The notes below the pieces were generated by a model. The model made no database searches, was not told the origin of the DNA, and saw only the letters and a program-made list of their open reading frames with translations. 64,000 bases of DNA from Allochromatium warmingii (lineage in GTDB: Bacteria; Pseudomonadota; Gammaproteobacteria; Chromatiales; Chromatiaceae): the NCBI RefSeq assembly GCF_900107145.1, contig NZ_FNOW01000012.1:1-64000 (forward strand), written 5' to 3'. Of the stretch, positions 46,896-55,876 are shown piece by piece. Position 1 is the stretch's first letter. Each line of letters opens with the position of its first letter. The translations under genes and the position numbers were made by a program.

Positions 46896-48129
46896 GATAG
46901 CGATCCCAGATTAAGCGCGGATCAAATGCGAAGGCGGCAAGCATGGTTAAAACCACCACGGCACAAAAAAAGACGGCACCGGCTTCAGCTTCTACATGCG
47001 CAATATGACCAACTTGCACCAGTGCCACTAAAATCGTGACAACATAGACATCAACCATTGACCAACGTCCAGCGGTTTCAATCAGACGATAGAGCCAAGT
47101 GCGTTCGCGTGGATGCCACTGATTCCAGCGGAATTGAACGGAAAGCAGTAAGAGAATTAAAAATAAAATTTTGAGCAATGGAACAACCACGCTGGCAATA
47201 AATACAATGAGCGCCAATGGCCACATGCCATGCGTTAGCAAAAAACTAACGCCGCTTAGAATAGTATCCGATTGGGTGCGCCCGAACGAGGTGAGGGTCA
47301 TAATCGGCAGCAAATTTGACGGGATATAGCAGAGGATCGCGGCCAACAGCAGTGCCCAAGTGCGTTGCAGGCTATCGGGTTTGCGGCGGTGCAAAGTGCT
47401 GTCACAACGTGGACAATGGCGGTGCGTACCCAAATGCCGCACAGCGATGAGCGGGATCACCAATTCACAGCGATCACAGGTCAGATGCGCGTCTCCTGAG
47501 CGCACGGTAGCGCGGTGCAGCCTAGGCATGGGTACACGCGACCAGACTAAATCAGGATCGAGCGCAGCGTGTGCGGCAGCCAACACAAAAATGAGCACGG
47601 CAAAGGCAAACAGCGATGCGCCGGGCACGATGCTGGCCATATCCGCGAGTTTGACCACGGAGACAAGGATGCCGAGCATGAACACGTCCATCATGCCCCA
47701 AGGGGCTAGGGTGCGCACCAAGCGAAACAGCTTCGGCAACCAGCACGGCATACGGTCGAACGCCAGCGGAATGAGTACGGTGAGCAGCAAGATGAGTTGC
47801 AACCCGGGGGCGAGCACGCTGGTAAACAGCACTACGGCTGCGATCCCCCATTGACCGGAAGAGTAAAGATTGATGACGCCGGTGAGCAGCGTTGTGTGTG
47901 TGATGTTGCCGTGTAGATTGAAGGCGATAAACGGAAAGCTGTTGGCGATGCTGAAGAGCAGCAAACCAGCGAGCGTGAGGGCGAGGGTGCGATTGAGGCT
48001 GTCGGGTCGGTCACGATGGAGCACTGCGCCACAGCGACTGCATTCAATTTGACCGCTGGGCGGGGGCGGCGGGTGGCGTTGCAGTAGTCCGCATTCGGGG
48101 CATTCGGTTAGGGGCATGATTTTGAACAT
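46885..48129 (-). CDS. pqiA: PqiA inner-membrane protein
   Basis: 414 residues in two tandem halves. Each begins with a zinc-ribbon-like CxxC pair (CPECGLL...CSRCGA; CDRCEL...CPRCDS) and has about four membrane helices. Matches the double PqiA domain. Works with PqiB and PqiC in envelope lipid homeostasis; the E. coli operon is induced by paraquat. First gene of the leftward operon. Confidence 0.95.
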   Translation of the reverse strand: MFKIMPLTECPECGLLQRHPPPPPSGQIECSRCGAVLHRDRPDSLNRTLALTLAGLLLFSIANSFPFIAFNLHGNITHTTLLTGVINLYSSGQWGIAAVVLFTSVLAPGLQLILLLTVLIPLAFDRMPCWLPKLFRLVRTLAPWGMMDVFMLGILVSVVKLADMASIVPGASLFAFAVLIFVLAAAHAALDPDLVWSRVPMPRLHRATVRSGDAHLTCDRCELVIPLIAVRHLGTHRHCPRCDSTLHRRKPDSLQRTWALLLAAILCYIPSNLLPIMTLTSFGRTQSDTILSGVSFLLTHGMWPLALIVFIASVVVPLLKILFLILLLLSVQFRWNQWHPRERTWLYRLIETAGRWSMVDVYVVTILVALVQVGHIAHVEAEAGAVFFCAVVVLTMLAAFAFDPRLIWDRYHGQ

Positions 48130-48180
48130 TCATTGATTGAATAAAATTTGCAGCAGAAAAAAATAGTCCTTTGAATTAAC

Positions 48181-51100
48181 TCAATTTTCATTGAGATTCC
48201 CACGCAGCCACCGCTGTAACATGGCTTTTAAATCCTCAACCATCACAGGTTTGGCGAGAAAGTCATCCATCCCAGCGGCTAAACAACGCTGACGATCTTC
48301 TTCAAATGCTTCTGCCGTTAGCGCAATAATCGGCAACCGTTCGCTCTGTTCTGTTGCGGCTTCCCATTGACGTAACTGTGCTGTTGCTGCATATCCGTCC
48401 ATGACTGGCATTTGACAATCCATCAAAATTAAATCAGGGCGAACGCCGCCTTCAATTAAATCAACACACTGCTGACCATCTTCGACTGTCGTAACGGTTA
48501 ATCCAAGTTTGCCTAATAATGCTTTCATAATTGCGCGATTCGCTAAATTGTCTTCAACAACTAATACGCGCCCAGTCAGTGAAGGTTGAATTGGACGGGC
48601 GCGACGATCAACTGGATTGACGATTGCCGTATGGGTTGCTGAATTTGATATTAAACTTTCAGCGCGTACCCGAAACCAAAAACATGACCCCTGCCCCGGA
48701 GTACTGGTTACACCCGCTTCACCGCCCATCAGTCGCGCTAATTCGCGCACAATTGATAAGCCTAATCCAGTTCCGCCATGTTGGCGCGTAATTGAATCGT
48801 CAGCTTGTGAGAATGGCTGAAATAATCGCGCTTGTTGCACATCTGTAATGCCGATACCGCTATCGGACACAGCAAATTCTAGCATCACGCCATCATCTTG
48901 CGGTTCGCCCTCGCGTGCTTCAATACGTACCTGACCGTGTTCAGTAAATTTAATCGCATTGCCAACTAAATTAGCGAGCATTTGCCGCACGCGATAGGCG
49001 TCAGCTTGATACGCTCGCGCTGGATCACTTAACCACTGCGCCGTTAATTGTAGATTTTTGGTTCGTGCTGATTCAGCAAATAGAGCTTGAATATCTTGAA
49101 TTAACCGTGCTGGTTGAAAAACGGTGTTTTCAAGCTGCAATTTACCAGCTTCAATTTTGGAATAATCGAGAATATCATTGAGGAGTTTAAGTAACCCCTG
49201 ACCAGAAGTTAAAATTGTCTGCGCGTAATCAAGACGCTCGTGCTCTGTGAGATTTGGAATTAGTAACAATTGCGCCATGCCCAAAATGCCATTCATCGGC
49301 GTGCGAATTTCATGGCTCATTGTTGCTAAAAAACGGCTCTTTGCAACATTGGCTGCTTCTGCCGCTTCTTTGGCGCGATAAAATTCAGTGACATCAACAC
49401 GAAAACCAACTGTATGACCAGTTGAGGTGCGGCGCTCGATACTTTTAATCCAACGTCCATCATCAAATTCGCGGACATATTCGCCGCTGCCCTGCTGATG
49501 TTCGGCGACGCGCTCGGCAATCCAGGCTTCTTCACGTCCTCGCGCTTGCCGATGTAATCCTTGCTGCAAACCGTAGCGCAAAATTTCTTCAAATGTCGGA
49601 TTCGAGGCAACACATTCTGCGGTGAGACGGTATAGCGCCCGAAATTCTTTATTGCAATAAATTAACCGATCTTGACTATCGTAAATTACAAAACCTTCGC
49701 GGATGGTATCAATCGAGGAATGTAATAATGATTCAGTTTGACGTAATCGCTCTTCAGCTTCTTTGCGAGCACTGATGTCTAAATGGGTACCTGACATGAG
49801 CGCCGGTTGACCATTCGGCAAAAATCGCGTAATAGTTCCACGCGACATTACCCACACCCAATGCCCTCCTAATTTATGGCGCAAACGAATTTCACATTCA
49901 AAGTGCGGTTGATGACCGGCGAAATATTGTTCGAGCAAATGTTGAATTTGCAGGCTATCGCTCGGATGGAGCAGTTTTTTCCATTTTTCAAAGGTAATAG
50001 GCGTCAATTCGTCGAGCTGATAACCAATCATATCCGCCCAGCGCGTATTGACAAAAATTTCTCCGCTGACCACATCCCATTCCCAGGTTCCAGCGCGGGT
50101 GCCTTCAATTACATTTTGTAATCGTTGGCGCTCAATCTGGAATGCTTGTTCACGCTCAACACGCTCAGTCATGTCAATTAAACTGCCAACCATACGCTGC
50201 GGTTGGCCGTTTGCATCACGCTCAACGACGCGCCCGCGATCTAAAACCCAAATAATTTTACCATCGGGACAGCACATTCGATGTTGATGAATATAAGGCG
50301 TTTCTTGAGTGAGTGCGGCACTAATAGCTGTCATCACTGAATCGCGGTCATCTTCGTGCAAAAGCTGGATAAAATATTCAACCGTATGATCAGGTTGTAA
50401 ATCACTAATACCGAGAATTTCTGACCAACGCGAATTATGATTGACTTGATTAGTTTTTAAATTCCAGTCCCAAATTCCTTCACCCGTTGCAGCAGAGACA
50501 TAGCTATAACGACGTTCACTTTCAATTAAGGCCGCTTCAATGCGCTGGCGTTCGGTGACATCATGAACAATGGAGTACAGCGCCGGTTGGCCATCGTATT
50601 TAAAGGCACCTGAATAAACTTCGACCTGACGCATTTCGCCGTTAGCCAAGCAATGTGTAAAAAAGCGATGCTCACAACGTCCTTCTAAGACAGCACGCAT
50701 ATCTGCTAATAACTCAACCGGCGTCGATTGGTCGATATCAAATACCCGCATGTGGCGCAATTGTTCGGCGTCGTAGCCATAAAAACGCTGTGCGGCAGGA
50801 TTGGCGTCAAGAATTGCACCTGTTTGCGGATCGGCAATAAGCATTACAGCTTTGGCACTTTCAAACAATGCGCTGTAGCGTAATTCACTATCAGCTAATT
50901 GCTCACTTAAACGCTGGGATCGCTGTTCAGCGCGGCGTTTTTGACGGCCAATCGATTCAATAACTAAAAACAAAAATAAGTCAATCATTAAACCGCCAAG
51001 CGCCACAAATAACGGTTGCGCTTTTTCGGTTTCAGATAAATAGTGACCGCTGGCACGCACTGATAATGTCCAGCGATGCTGGAACAGTTCAATTGTTACC

Positions 51101-51978
51101 AGCGCATCAAAGCCATCAGCTTCGGGCGGCTGCAGGGCGCTGAGTGCCGTTTCGGGGAAATTGCTGAATAAAAAACCGTCAATGCCGGGGGCGCTGCCAT
51201 CATAGAGTTCTAAATGAATAGCATCTTGATTAGAGCCAAGAATGCCATTCATAAAATCGTTGGCACGAAATGGACTGTAAACAAACCCTAATAAGGCGGC
51301 GCGGCGTTCGGCAATGGTTGTAATTGGCATATTCTGACGATAAACTGGAATATACATCAAAAAACCATATTGAATATCTTGTTCGGTTTCTTGCACCAGT
51401 TTGACGCGCCCAGAAATAGCGGGCGCACCAGAATCACGCGCTAACTCCATTGCACGGCGGCGTACCGGCTCAGAATACATATCGTAACCAAATGCGCGTT
51501 GATTACGCCAATCGAAGGGTTCTAAATAAACGATTGAGCTATATTGATCGCGTGGTGTGTTGGGTTTAATGTGGTAATCGGGAAAGCCTTCAGCGCGAAT
51601 CTGTGCAATATGGGTTGCTAGATCTTGAGGCGCAATCATACGCGCAAAACCTAACCCTTGAATGCCGGGGAAATTTTTTAGTAATTGCAGTGATTCAACA
51701 TAGATCTGCCATTGCGTCCGCGAAACCTCACCAGCAGCATCGAATAAACCGACACCCCCGCGCAAAGCGGTCGCATAGGCCATGAGTCGGCGTTCAATGG
51801 CTGAAGCAATATCAGCGGTTTGGAAGTGAAAGCGTTCACTGGCGCGAGCGCGGATTGCAGTATCGGAAATTTGCCAAGCTAGTGCGGTAATCACAAATGA
51901 CAACAGCAGAACAATCCAAGCGGTAGCTTGATGCTGTAAAAAACGAAGGACATGATGACGTGCGTTCAAGTCGAGCAC
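48181..51978 (-). CDS. CHASE-domain hybrid histidine kinase with four PAS domains
   Basis: 1265 residues. Membrane helix about 15-36, periplasmic CHASE domain about 75-260, second helix about 325-350. Four PAS/PAC units follow (about 370-865, each ended by DVTERQRIE-like text). Next are HisKA with TMSHEIRTPMNGI (His about 893), HATPase_c (DSGIGI, GTGLGL) and a receiver with Asp in ILMDCQMP (about 1190). It lacks an HPt domain; a stand-alone HPt protein lies 5 kb upstream (53345-53695). Begins seven bases after the receiver-HDOD gene. Confidence 0.93.
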   Translation of the reverse strand: MLDLNARHHVLRFLQHQATAWIVLLLSFVITALAWQISDTAIRARASERFHFQTADIASAIERRLMAYATALRGGVGLFDAAGEVSRTQWQIYVESLQLLKNFPGIQGLGFARMIAPQDLATHIAQIRAEGFPDYHIKPNTPRDQYSSIVYLEPFDWRNQRAFGYDMYSEPVRRRAMELARDSGAPAISGRVKLVQETEQDIQYGFLMYIPVYRQNMPITTIAERRAALLGFVYSPFRANDFMNGILGSNQDAIHLELYDGSAPGIDGFLFSNFPETALSALQPPEADGFDALVTIELFQHRWTLSVRASGHYLSETEKAQPLFVALGGLMIDLFLFLVIESIGRQKRRAEQRSQRLSEQLADSELRYSALFESAKAVMLIADPQTGAILDANPAAQRFYGYDAEQLRHMRVFDIDQSTPVELLADMRAVLEGRCEHRFFTHCLANGEMRQVEVYSGAFKYDGQPALYSIVHDVTERQRIEAALIESERRYSYVSAATGEGIWDWNLKTNQVNHNSRWSEILGISDLQPDHTVEYFIQLLHEDDRDSVMTAISAALTQETPYIHQHRMCCPDGKIIWVLDRGRVVERDANGQPQRMVGSLIDMTERVEREQAFQIERQRLQNVIEGTRAGTWEWDVVSGEIFVNTRWADMIGYQLDELTPITFEKWKKLLHPSDSLQIQHLLEQYFAGHQPHFECEIRLRHKLGGHWVWVMSRGTITRFLPNGQPALMSGTHLDISARKEAEERLRQTESLLHSSIDTIREGFVIYDSQDRLIYCNKEFRALYRLTAECVASNPTFEEILRYGLQQGLHRQARGREEAWIAERVAEHQQGSGEYVREFDDGRWIKSIERRTSTGHTVGFRVDVTEFYRAKEAAEAANVAKSRFLATMSHEIRTPMNGILGMAQLLLIPNLTEHERLDYAQTILTSGQGLLKLLNDILDYSKIEAGKLQLENTVFQPARLIQDIQALFAESARTKNLQLTAQWLSDPARAYQADAYRVRQMLANLVGNAIKFTEHGQVRIEAREGEPQDDGVMLEFAVSDSGIGITDVQQARLFQPFSQADDSITRQHGGTGLGLSIVRELARLMGGEAGVTSTPGQGSCFWFRVRAESLISNSATHTAIVNPVDRRARPIQPSLTGRVLVVEDNLANRAIMKALLGKLGLTVTTVEDGQQCVDLIEGGVRPDLILMDCQMPVMDGYAATAQLRQWEAATEQSERLPIIALTAEAFEEDRQRCLAAGMDDFLAKPVMVEDLKAMLQRWLRGNLNEN

Positions 51979-51985
51979 TCCGAGT

Positions 51986-53137
51986 TTAATTCGCGTCGAT
52001 CTGGCTACCTAGCCCAAAACGGGCCATCAAGCGCGGTAATTCTTGCTGTGGATCACCGGCATGGAGTAATCCAGCAATCCGAATAATGACGGGTTCTTTG
52101 CGCACGGTACCGGCGGGCAAATAATCAAGGGCGGCGGTGCGTTCGCGGATGACATTGGGAATGAGCCATTGCGCATGTAAGCGTTCATTGACCCGTTCAA
52201 CGGCATGATCGAGTACATCATCACAGACAGCTTCGTCGAGGATTTCGCCGCTATCAACCCAAGCTTGCATGATTTGTAACAGTGATAATTTTGCGATGGG
52301 ATAAAGCACGCAGGCAGCGCGACAGCGGTCGATTTGAAATTCAACGTGTTCGCGCAATTTTGCCAGAATGCCAATTAATGACATGACATCACGTTTGATT
52401 TCAAAATATTTTTGCACTAAATATTCGTGCTGAATATGACTGCCCGGGTGCCAAGAAATTTCGACTGCTAGATTGATAAAGGCTTCTAAGCCGAGCTTAC
52501 GAATTGCGCCGTCAAAGGTTTCGACTACACCTGGGCCGTCAATATAGCGGCTACTATTGGCTAGATGGAGCATCCGAAACATCAGTGCTGACTCGACTTG
52601 ACATTGACGCAATAATTTCATGCGTTCATGTTCGCCCATCTCGCGCACATTTTTAATGCCGACGACTAATTCTGGTGTGATTGGCAACCCTAACAAGCCG
52701 CGTTTAATACAATCTTCCATGAAATCTTCAAATAGCGGAATCGCGTATTCATCTTGGTTGTCATCCGTTGATTCGAGCGCCATAATTTGTTGCAGACGTT
52801 CCATGACCTGTTTTGCATCAAATGGCTTGACGATATAGGCGTCGATGCGATGCGAACGCGCTGCGAGAATTTCGCCACGATCAGAATGACTGGTAATCAT
52901 GGCGCAAATAGTTTTGGCTTCTGAGCGGCGAATAGCTTTGAGAATATCTAAGCCGCTTAAACCGGGTAGCTCCCAATCAAGCAAGACTAAATCCGCGCCG
53001 AATTGTTGCCAGCGTTCAAGCGCAGCGACTGGATCAATATCGAGCGTGATGACCGCTTGCGGCCAAACACGTTTAACCAGCTTGCGTAGCAATAAGCCAG
53101 TGGCTGGATCATCTTCGACAATCATAACGCGGATCAC
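51986..53137 (-). CDS. Response regulator with HDOD-like output domain
   Basis: 383 residues. N-terminal receiver (MIVEDDP; phospho-acceptor in VLLDWELPG, about residue 56; Lys in VKPFD). An HDOD region from about 150 (LPITPELVVGI ... MFRMLHLANS, about 195) follows. HDOD domains are degenerate HD hydrolases used in signalling without DNA binding. Next to a hybrid kinase and transcribed first in the pair, it is the likely phosphate acceptor of this system. Confidence 0.9.
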   Translation of the reverse strand: MIRVMIVEDDPATGLLLRKLVKRVWPQAVITLDIDPVAALERWQQFGADLVLLDWELPGLSGLDILKAIRRSEAKTICAMITSHSDRGEILAARSHRIDAYIVKPFDAKQVMERLQQIMALESTDDNQDEYAIPLFEDFMEDCIKRGLLGLPITPELVVGIKNVREMGEHERMKLLRQCQVESALMFRMLHLANSSRYIDGPGVVETFDGAIRKLGLEAFINLAVEISWHPGSHIQHEYLVQKYFEIKRDVMSLIGILAKLREHVEFQIDRCRAACVLYPIAKLSLLQIMQAWVDSGEILDEAVCDDVLDHAVERVNERLHAQWLIPNVIRERTAALDYLPAGTVRKEPVIIRIAGLLHAGDPQQELPRLMARFGLGSQIDAN

Positions 53138-53344
53138 AGGCCGTCTCCGGTTCGTTCAAGCACGACGCGCAGGGTTTAGCAGCAATAGGCGACGGCGTTA
53201 GAGCGCGAGCTGAAGGCTCGAAAAGGTGGGTCGATATGCCGCTGATTGGTTATGCGATCAGATGCTAGAGCGTGTTTGTTATTGTGGAAATCATTTATTC
53301 TCGCTATCTTGACCATCTGTTACGAATAACGCGAGGAGCGAGGA

Positions 53345-53695
53345 ATGAATTATCTAAATCGTGATGTGCTTGATGGCTTGCTTGAAGCACTGGGAGAAGC
53401 GGATTTCTTTGAAATCAATCATACATTTGTCCAGCAATTTGAGCGGCAGTTACAGGCGTGCAGACAACAGGCGGCGCGCGGTGATTCATCTGAATGCGCC
53501 CGCATTTTACACTCACTCAAGGGCGGCGCGGGCAACATTGGTGCGGAGACGTTAGCGGCGTTAGCGGAAACCTTAGAACGGCAAGTGCGCAGTGGTGAAA
53601 GCGCATTGACTGATGCAATGCTGGAGGCGTTAGCGAACACGACGCGCGAGACAGTCGAGGAATTGCGACGCAGTGGTTATTTAGGTGCGCGTTAA
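53345..53695 (+). CDS. Stand-alone HPt phosphotransfer protein
   Basis: 116 residues, single HPt domain with the phospho-His in LHSLKGGAGNIGA (about 57). It is divergent from the receiver-HDOD/CHASE-kinase pair, which lacks an HPt. It therefore probably shuttles phosphate from the kinase's receiver to the HDOD regulator. GAGGAGCGAGG supplies the ribosome binding site. Confidence 0.9.
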   Translation: MNYLNRDVLDGLLEALGEADFFEINHTFVQQFERQLQACRQQAARGDSSECARILHSLKGGAGNIGAETLAALAETLERQVRSGESALTDAMLEALANTTRETVEELRRSGYLGAR

Positions 53696-53784
53696 ATGCA
53701 GCGAAAAATTTGCAGCGTTGTGTGGAAAATGATGCGCTGGCGGCTCATCTAAATCGCGCCAGCGCCGAAGACTGAAAGTGTGGT

Positions 53785-54348
53785 TTAACGCTGACGGCAG
53801 GCTTCAAGTTTTACGGGTTGTTGGGTATCCCCTTCGGGGCTACCTTGCTGCTCCATCGCCCGCACGACCGGCATTCCGTCTACAACCCGGCCAAACACGA
53901 CATGACGGCCATCGAGCCAGGGGGTTGCGTCAACGGTGATGAAAAACTGTGAACCGTTGGTGTTCGGGCCAGCATTAGCCATCGACAACAGACCAGCGGT
54001 GGTGTGTTTGAGGCGGAAGTTTTCGTCAGGGAAGGTTGCGCCATAAATCGACTTACCGCCGGTGCCATTACCGTTAGTGAAGTCGCCGCCCTGAATCATG
54101 AAGCCTGGGATGATGCGATGAAACGGACTGCCGGCATACGTCAACCCGTCACCGCGCTCGCCATTACACAGAACACGGAAGTTTTCGGCGGTTTTGGGCA
54201 CCACGTCGGCGAACAATTCGAGCGTAATTGTGCCAGCGGGTTGACCGCCGATGCTGACATCAAGCGCGACCTGTGGATTAGCGGCCAGCGCAGGGGTTGC
54301 GGCGCTGACGATCAACAGTGCGGTGAATAGCGGTGCAGAGGGACGCAT
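53785..54348 (-). CDS. Periplasmic cyclophilin-type peptidyl-prolyl isomerase
   Basis: 187 residues from the ATG at 54348 with a cleavable signal ([16 protein letters not shown]). The cyclophilin core has [27 protein letters not shown] and [11 protein letters not shown]. It catalyses cis/trans proline isomerisation, here in the periplasm (PpiA-like). Downstream of the rhodanese gene, 25 bp apart. Confidence 0.93.
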   Translation of the reverse strand: MRPSAPLFTALLIVSAATPALAANPQVALDVSIGGQPAGTITLELFADVVPKTAENFRVLCNGERGDGLTYAGSPFHRIIPGFMIQGGDFTNGNGTGGKSIYGATFPDENFRLKHTTAGLLSMANAGPNTNGSQFFITVDATPWLDGRHVVFGRVVDGMPVVRAMEQQGSPEGDTQQPVKLEACRQR

Positions 54349-54373
54349 AGTGCAAATGATCCGATGAAATAGA

Positions 54374-54802
54374 TTAACAATTTGTGCAGGCATCGACGGG
54401 TAAACCGCGCCGAATCCAGCCCGGGCCGGTGGGGTTGCCGATCATACCTTCGGGGATATTGTAGACCTGCGTAAAGCCCAGTTTTTGGAGCTGTTTTTGC
54501 GCATAACCACTGCGACTTCCGGTACGGCAAATCAACGCGATAGGCGCGGCCTTATCGCCATTAAGCGCGTTCAATAGCTGTTCGACAAACTTAGGATCGG
54601 TCATATCGAGCCGCTGGGCGGTCGGCGCGACGCCGGTTTGACGCCATTCTGGTGGCGTGCGGATGTCGATCAAGCGAATCTCACCGGCTTGCGCTTTCGC
54701 GAGCGCCTCTTCTGGACTGAGATCGAGATCAGCGGCCAGCGCACTTGCGGCGCACAACAGACCAATAACGAGCCAAATAACGCGGTGGTGAAGGTATCGC
54801 AT
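54374..54802 (-). CDS. Periplasmic rhodanese-like protein
   Basis: 142 residues from the ATG at 54802 with signal peptide ([16 protein letters not shown]). Rhodanese domain with DIRTPPEW and the active-site loop CRTGSRS (Cys about 104). The extreme C-terminus is DACTNC, an extra CxxC that is not part of the domain. It may carry or transfer sulfane sulfur in the periplasm, which would suit a sulfur oxidiser, but the substrate is not known. Confidence 0.9.
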   Translation of the reverse strand: MRYLHHRVIWLVIGLLCAASALAADLDLSPEEALAKAQAGEIRLIDIRTPPEWRQTGVAPTAQRLDMTDPKFVEQLLNALNGDKAAPIALICRTGSRSGYAQKQLQKLGFTQVYNIPEGMIGNPTGPGWIRRGLPVDACTNC

Positions 54803-54943
54803 GGCAAAAATTGCTCCAAAAGTGTAAGAATGCAGATCAACAAAATAGTACCAGTTCAACAACATACCAGCGCCAACGGATGACGACAGCGGTAATTTGA
54901 GCGCCTATTTTTACGGTTTTTTAGTGTTTTTTTATTTTCAGCG

Positions 54944-55810
54944 TTATTCCGCGTTTTCAGCGGCCAATCCCAATTCCAACCCCAAGCGATACAACACATT
55001 TTTCTTCGTGCCGGTCAACCGCGCCCCAAGCGCAGCGGCCTGACTCAACGGCATCGCCTCACACAACAAACGCAACACACGTATCGACTCAGCGTGCGCG
55101 GCATCTGACTCAGAAGCCGAACACCCTTCAACCAACAACACCATCTCACCGAGACGCTGCTCGGGATCAGATTCGAGACGCGCAATCAACTCACTGGCCG
55201 TGCCCAATAAAAACGTCTCAAACTGCTTCGTCAATTCACGCGCAATCACCAACCGGCGCGTCTCACCGAGAACAACGGACAGATCGTGCAGCGTCTCCAA
55301 CACCCGTTTTGCACTTTCATACAAAATCAACGTCCCCGGCTCACTCGCCACCGCTGCCAACCACGTCCGGCGGCGGACTGAAGTTCGGGGCGGAAAGCCC
55401 AAAAACAAAAACCGATCACTCGGCAACCCCGACGCTGACAAGGCACAGATCGCCGCACTGGCCCCGGGAATCGGCACCACCGGCAATCCCTGCGCCCGCG
55501 CTGCGGCAACCAATGTATAACCCGGATCGCTAATCAAGGGCGTTCCGGCATCTGAAACCAACGCCAAACTCTGCCCAGCGACCAACCGTTCCAAAATCTG
55601 CGGCGTCATCGTCGCTTCATTATGATCGTGATAAGCGATCAACTCCGACGTGATCCCATACTGCGCTAGTAAGCGGCGCGTATCGCGGGTATCTTCCGCC
55701 GCAATCGCCGCGACCTCGGCGAGCACTTGACGGGCGCGCGGGCTGAGATCGCCAAGATTGCCGATTGGTGTAGCGACTACGTATAGTACCCCGGTCTGGT
55801 GTTGCATCAT
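54944..55810 (-). CDS. rsmI: 16S rRNA 2'-O-methyltransferase RsmI
   Basis: 288 residues. SAM-dependent tetrapyrrole-methylase fold with VVATPIGNLGDLSPRA at the start, AAEDTRDTRRLL, VSDAGTPLISDPG and PGASAAICALSASGLP. It methylates the ribose of C1402 of 16S rRNA. Divergent from lpoA, the usual arrangement in gammaproteobacteria. Start ATG follows GAGGG. Confidence 0.96.
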   Translation of the reverse strand: MMQHQTGVLYVVATPIGNLGDLSPRARQVLAEVAAIAAEDTRDTRRLLAQYGITSELIAYHDHNEATMTPQILERLVAGQSLALVSDAGTPLISDPGYTLVAAARAQGLPVVPIPGASAAICALSASGLPSDRFLFLGFPPRTSVRRRTWLAAVASEPGTLILYESAKRVLETLHDLSVVLGETRRLVIARELTKQFETFLLGTASELIARLESDPEQRLGEMVLLVEGCSASESDAAHAESIRVLRLLCEAMPLSQAAALGARLTGTKKNVLYRLGLELGLAAENAE

Positions 55811-55876
55811 CTTCGGCCCTCGGCTCGTGCGCTGTACGACGATCCATTCAGTCTCAAGACATACGGATACGGAATC

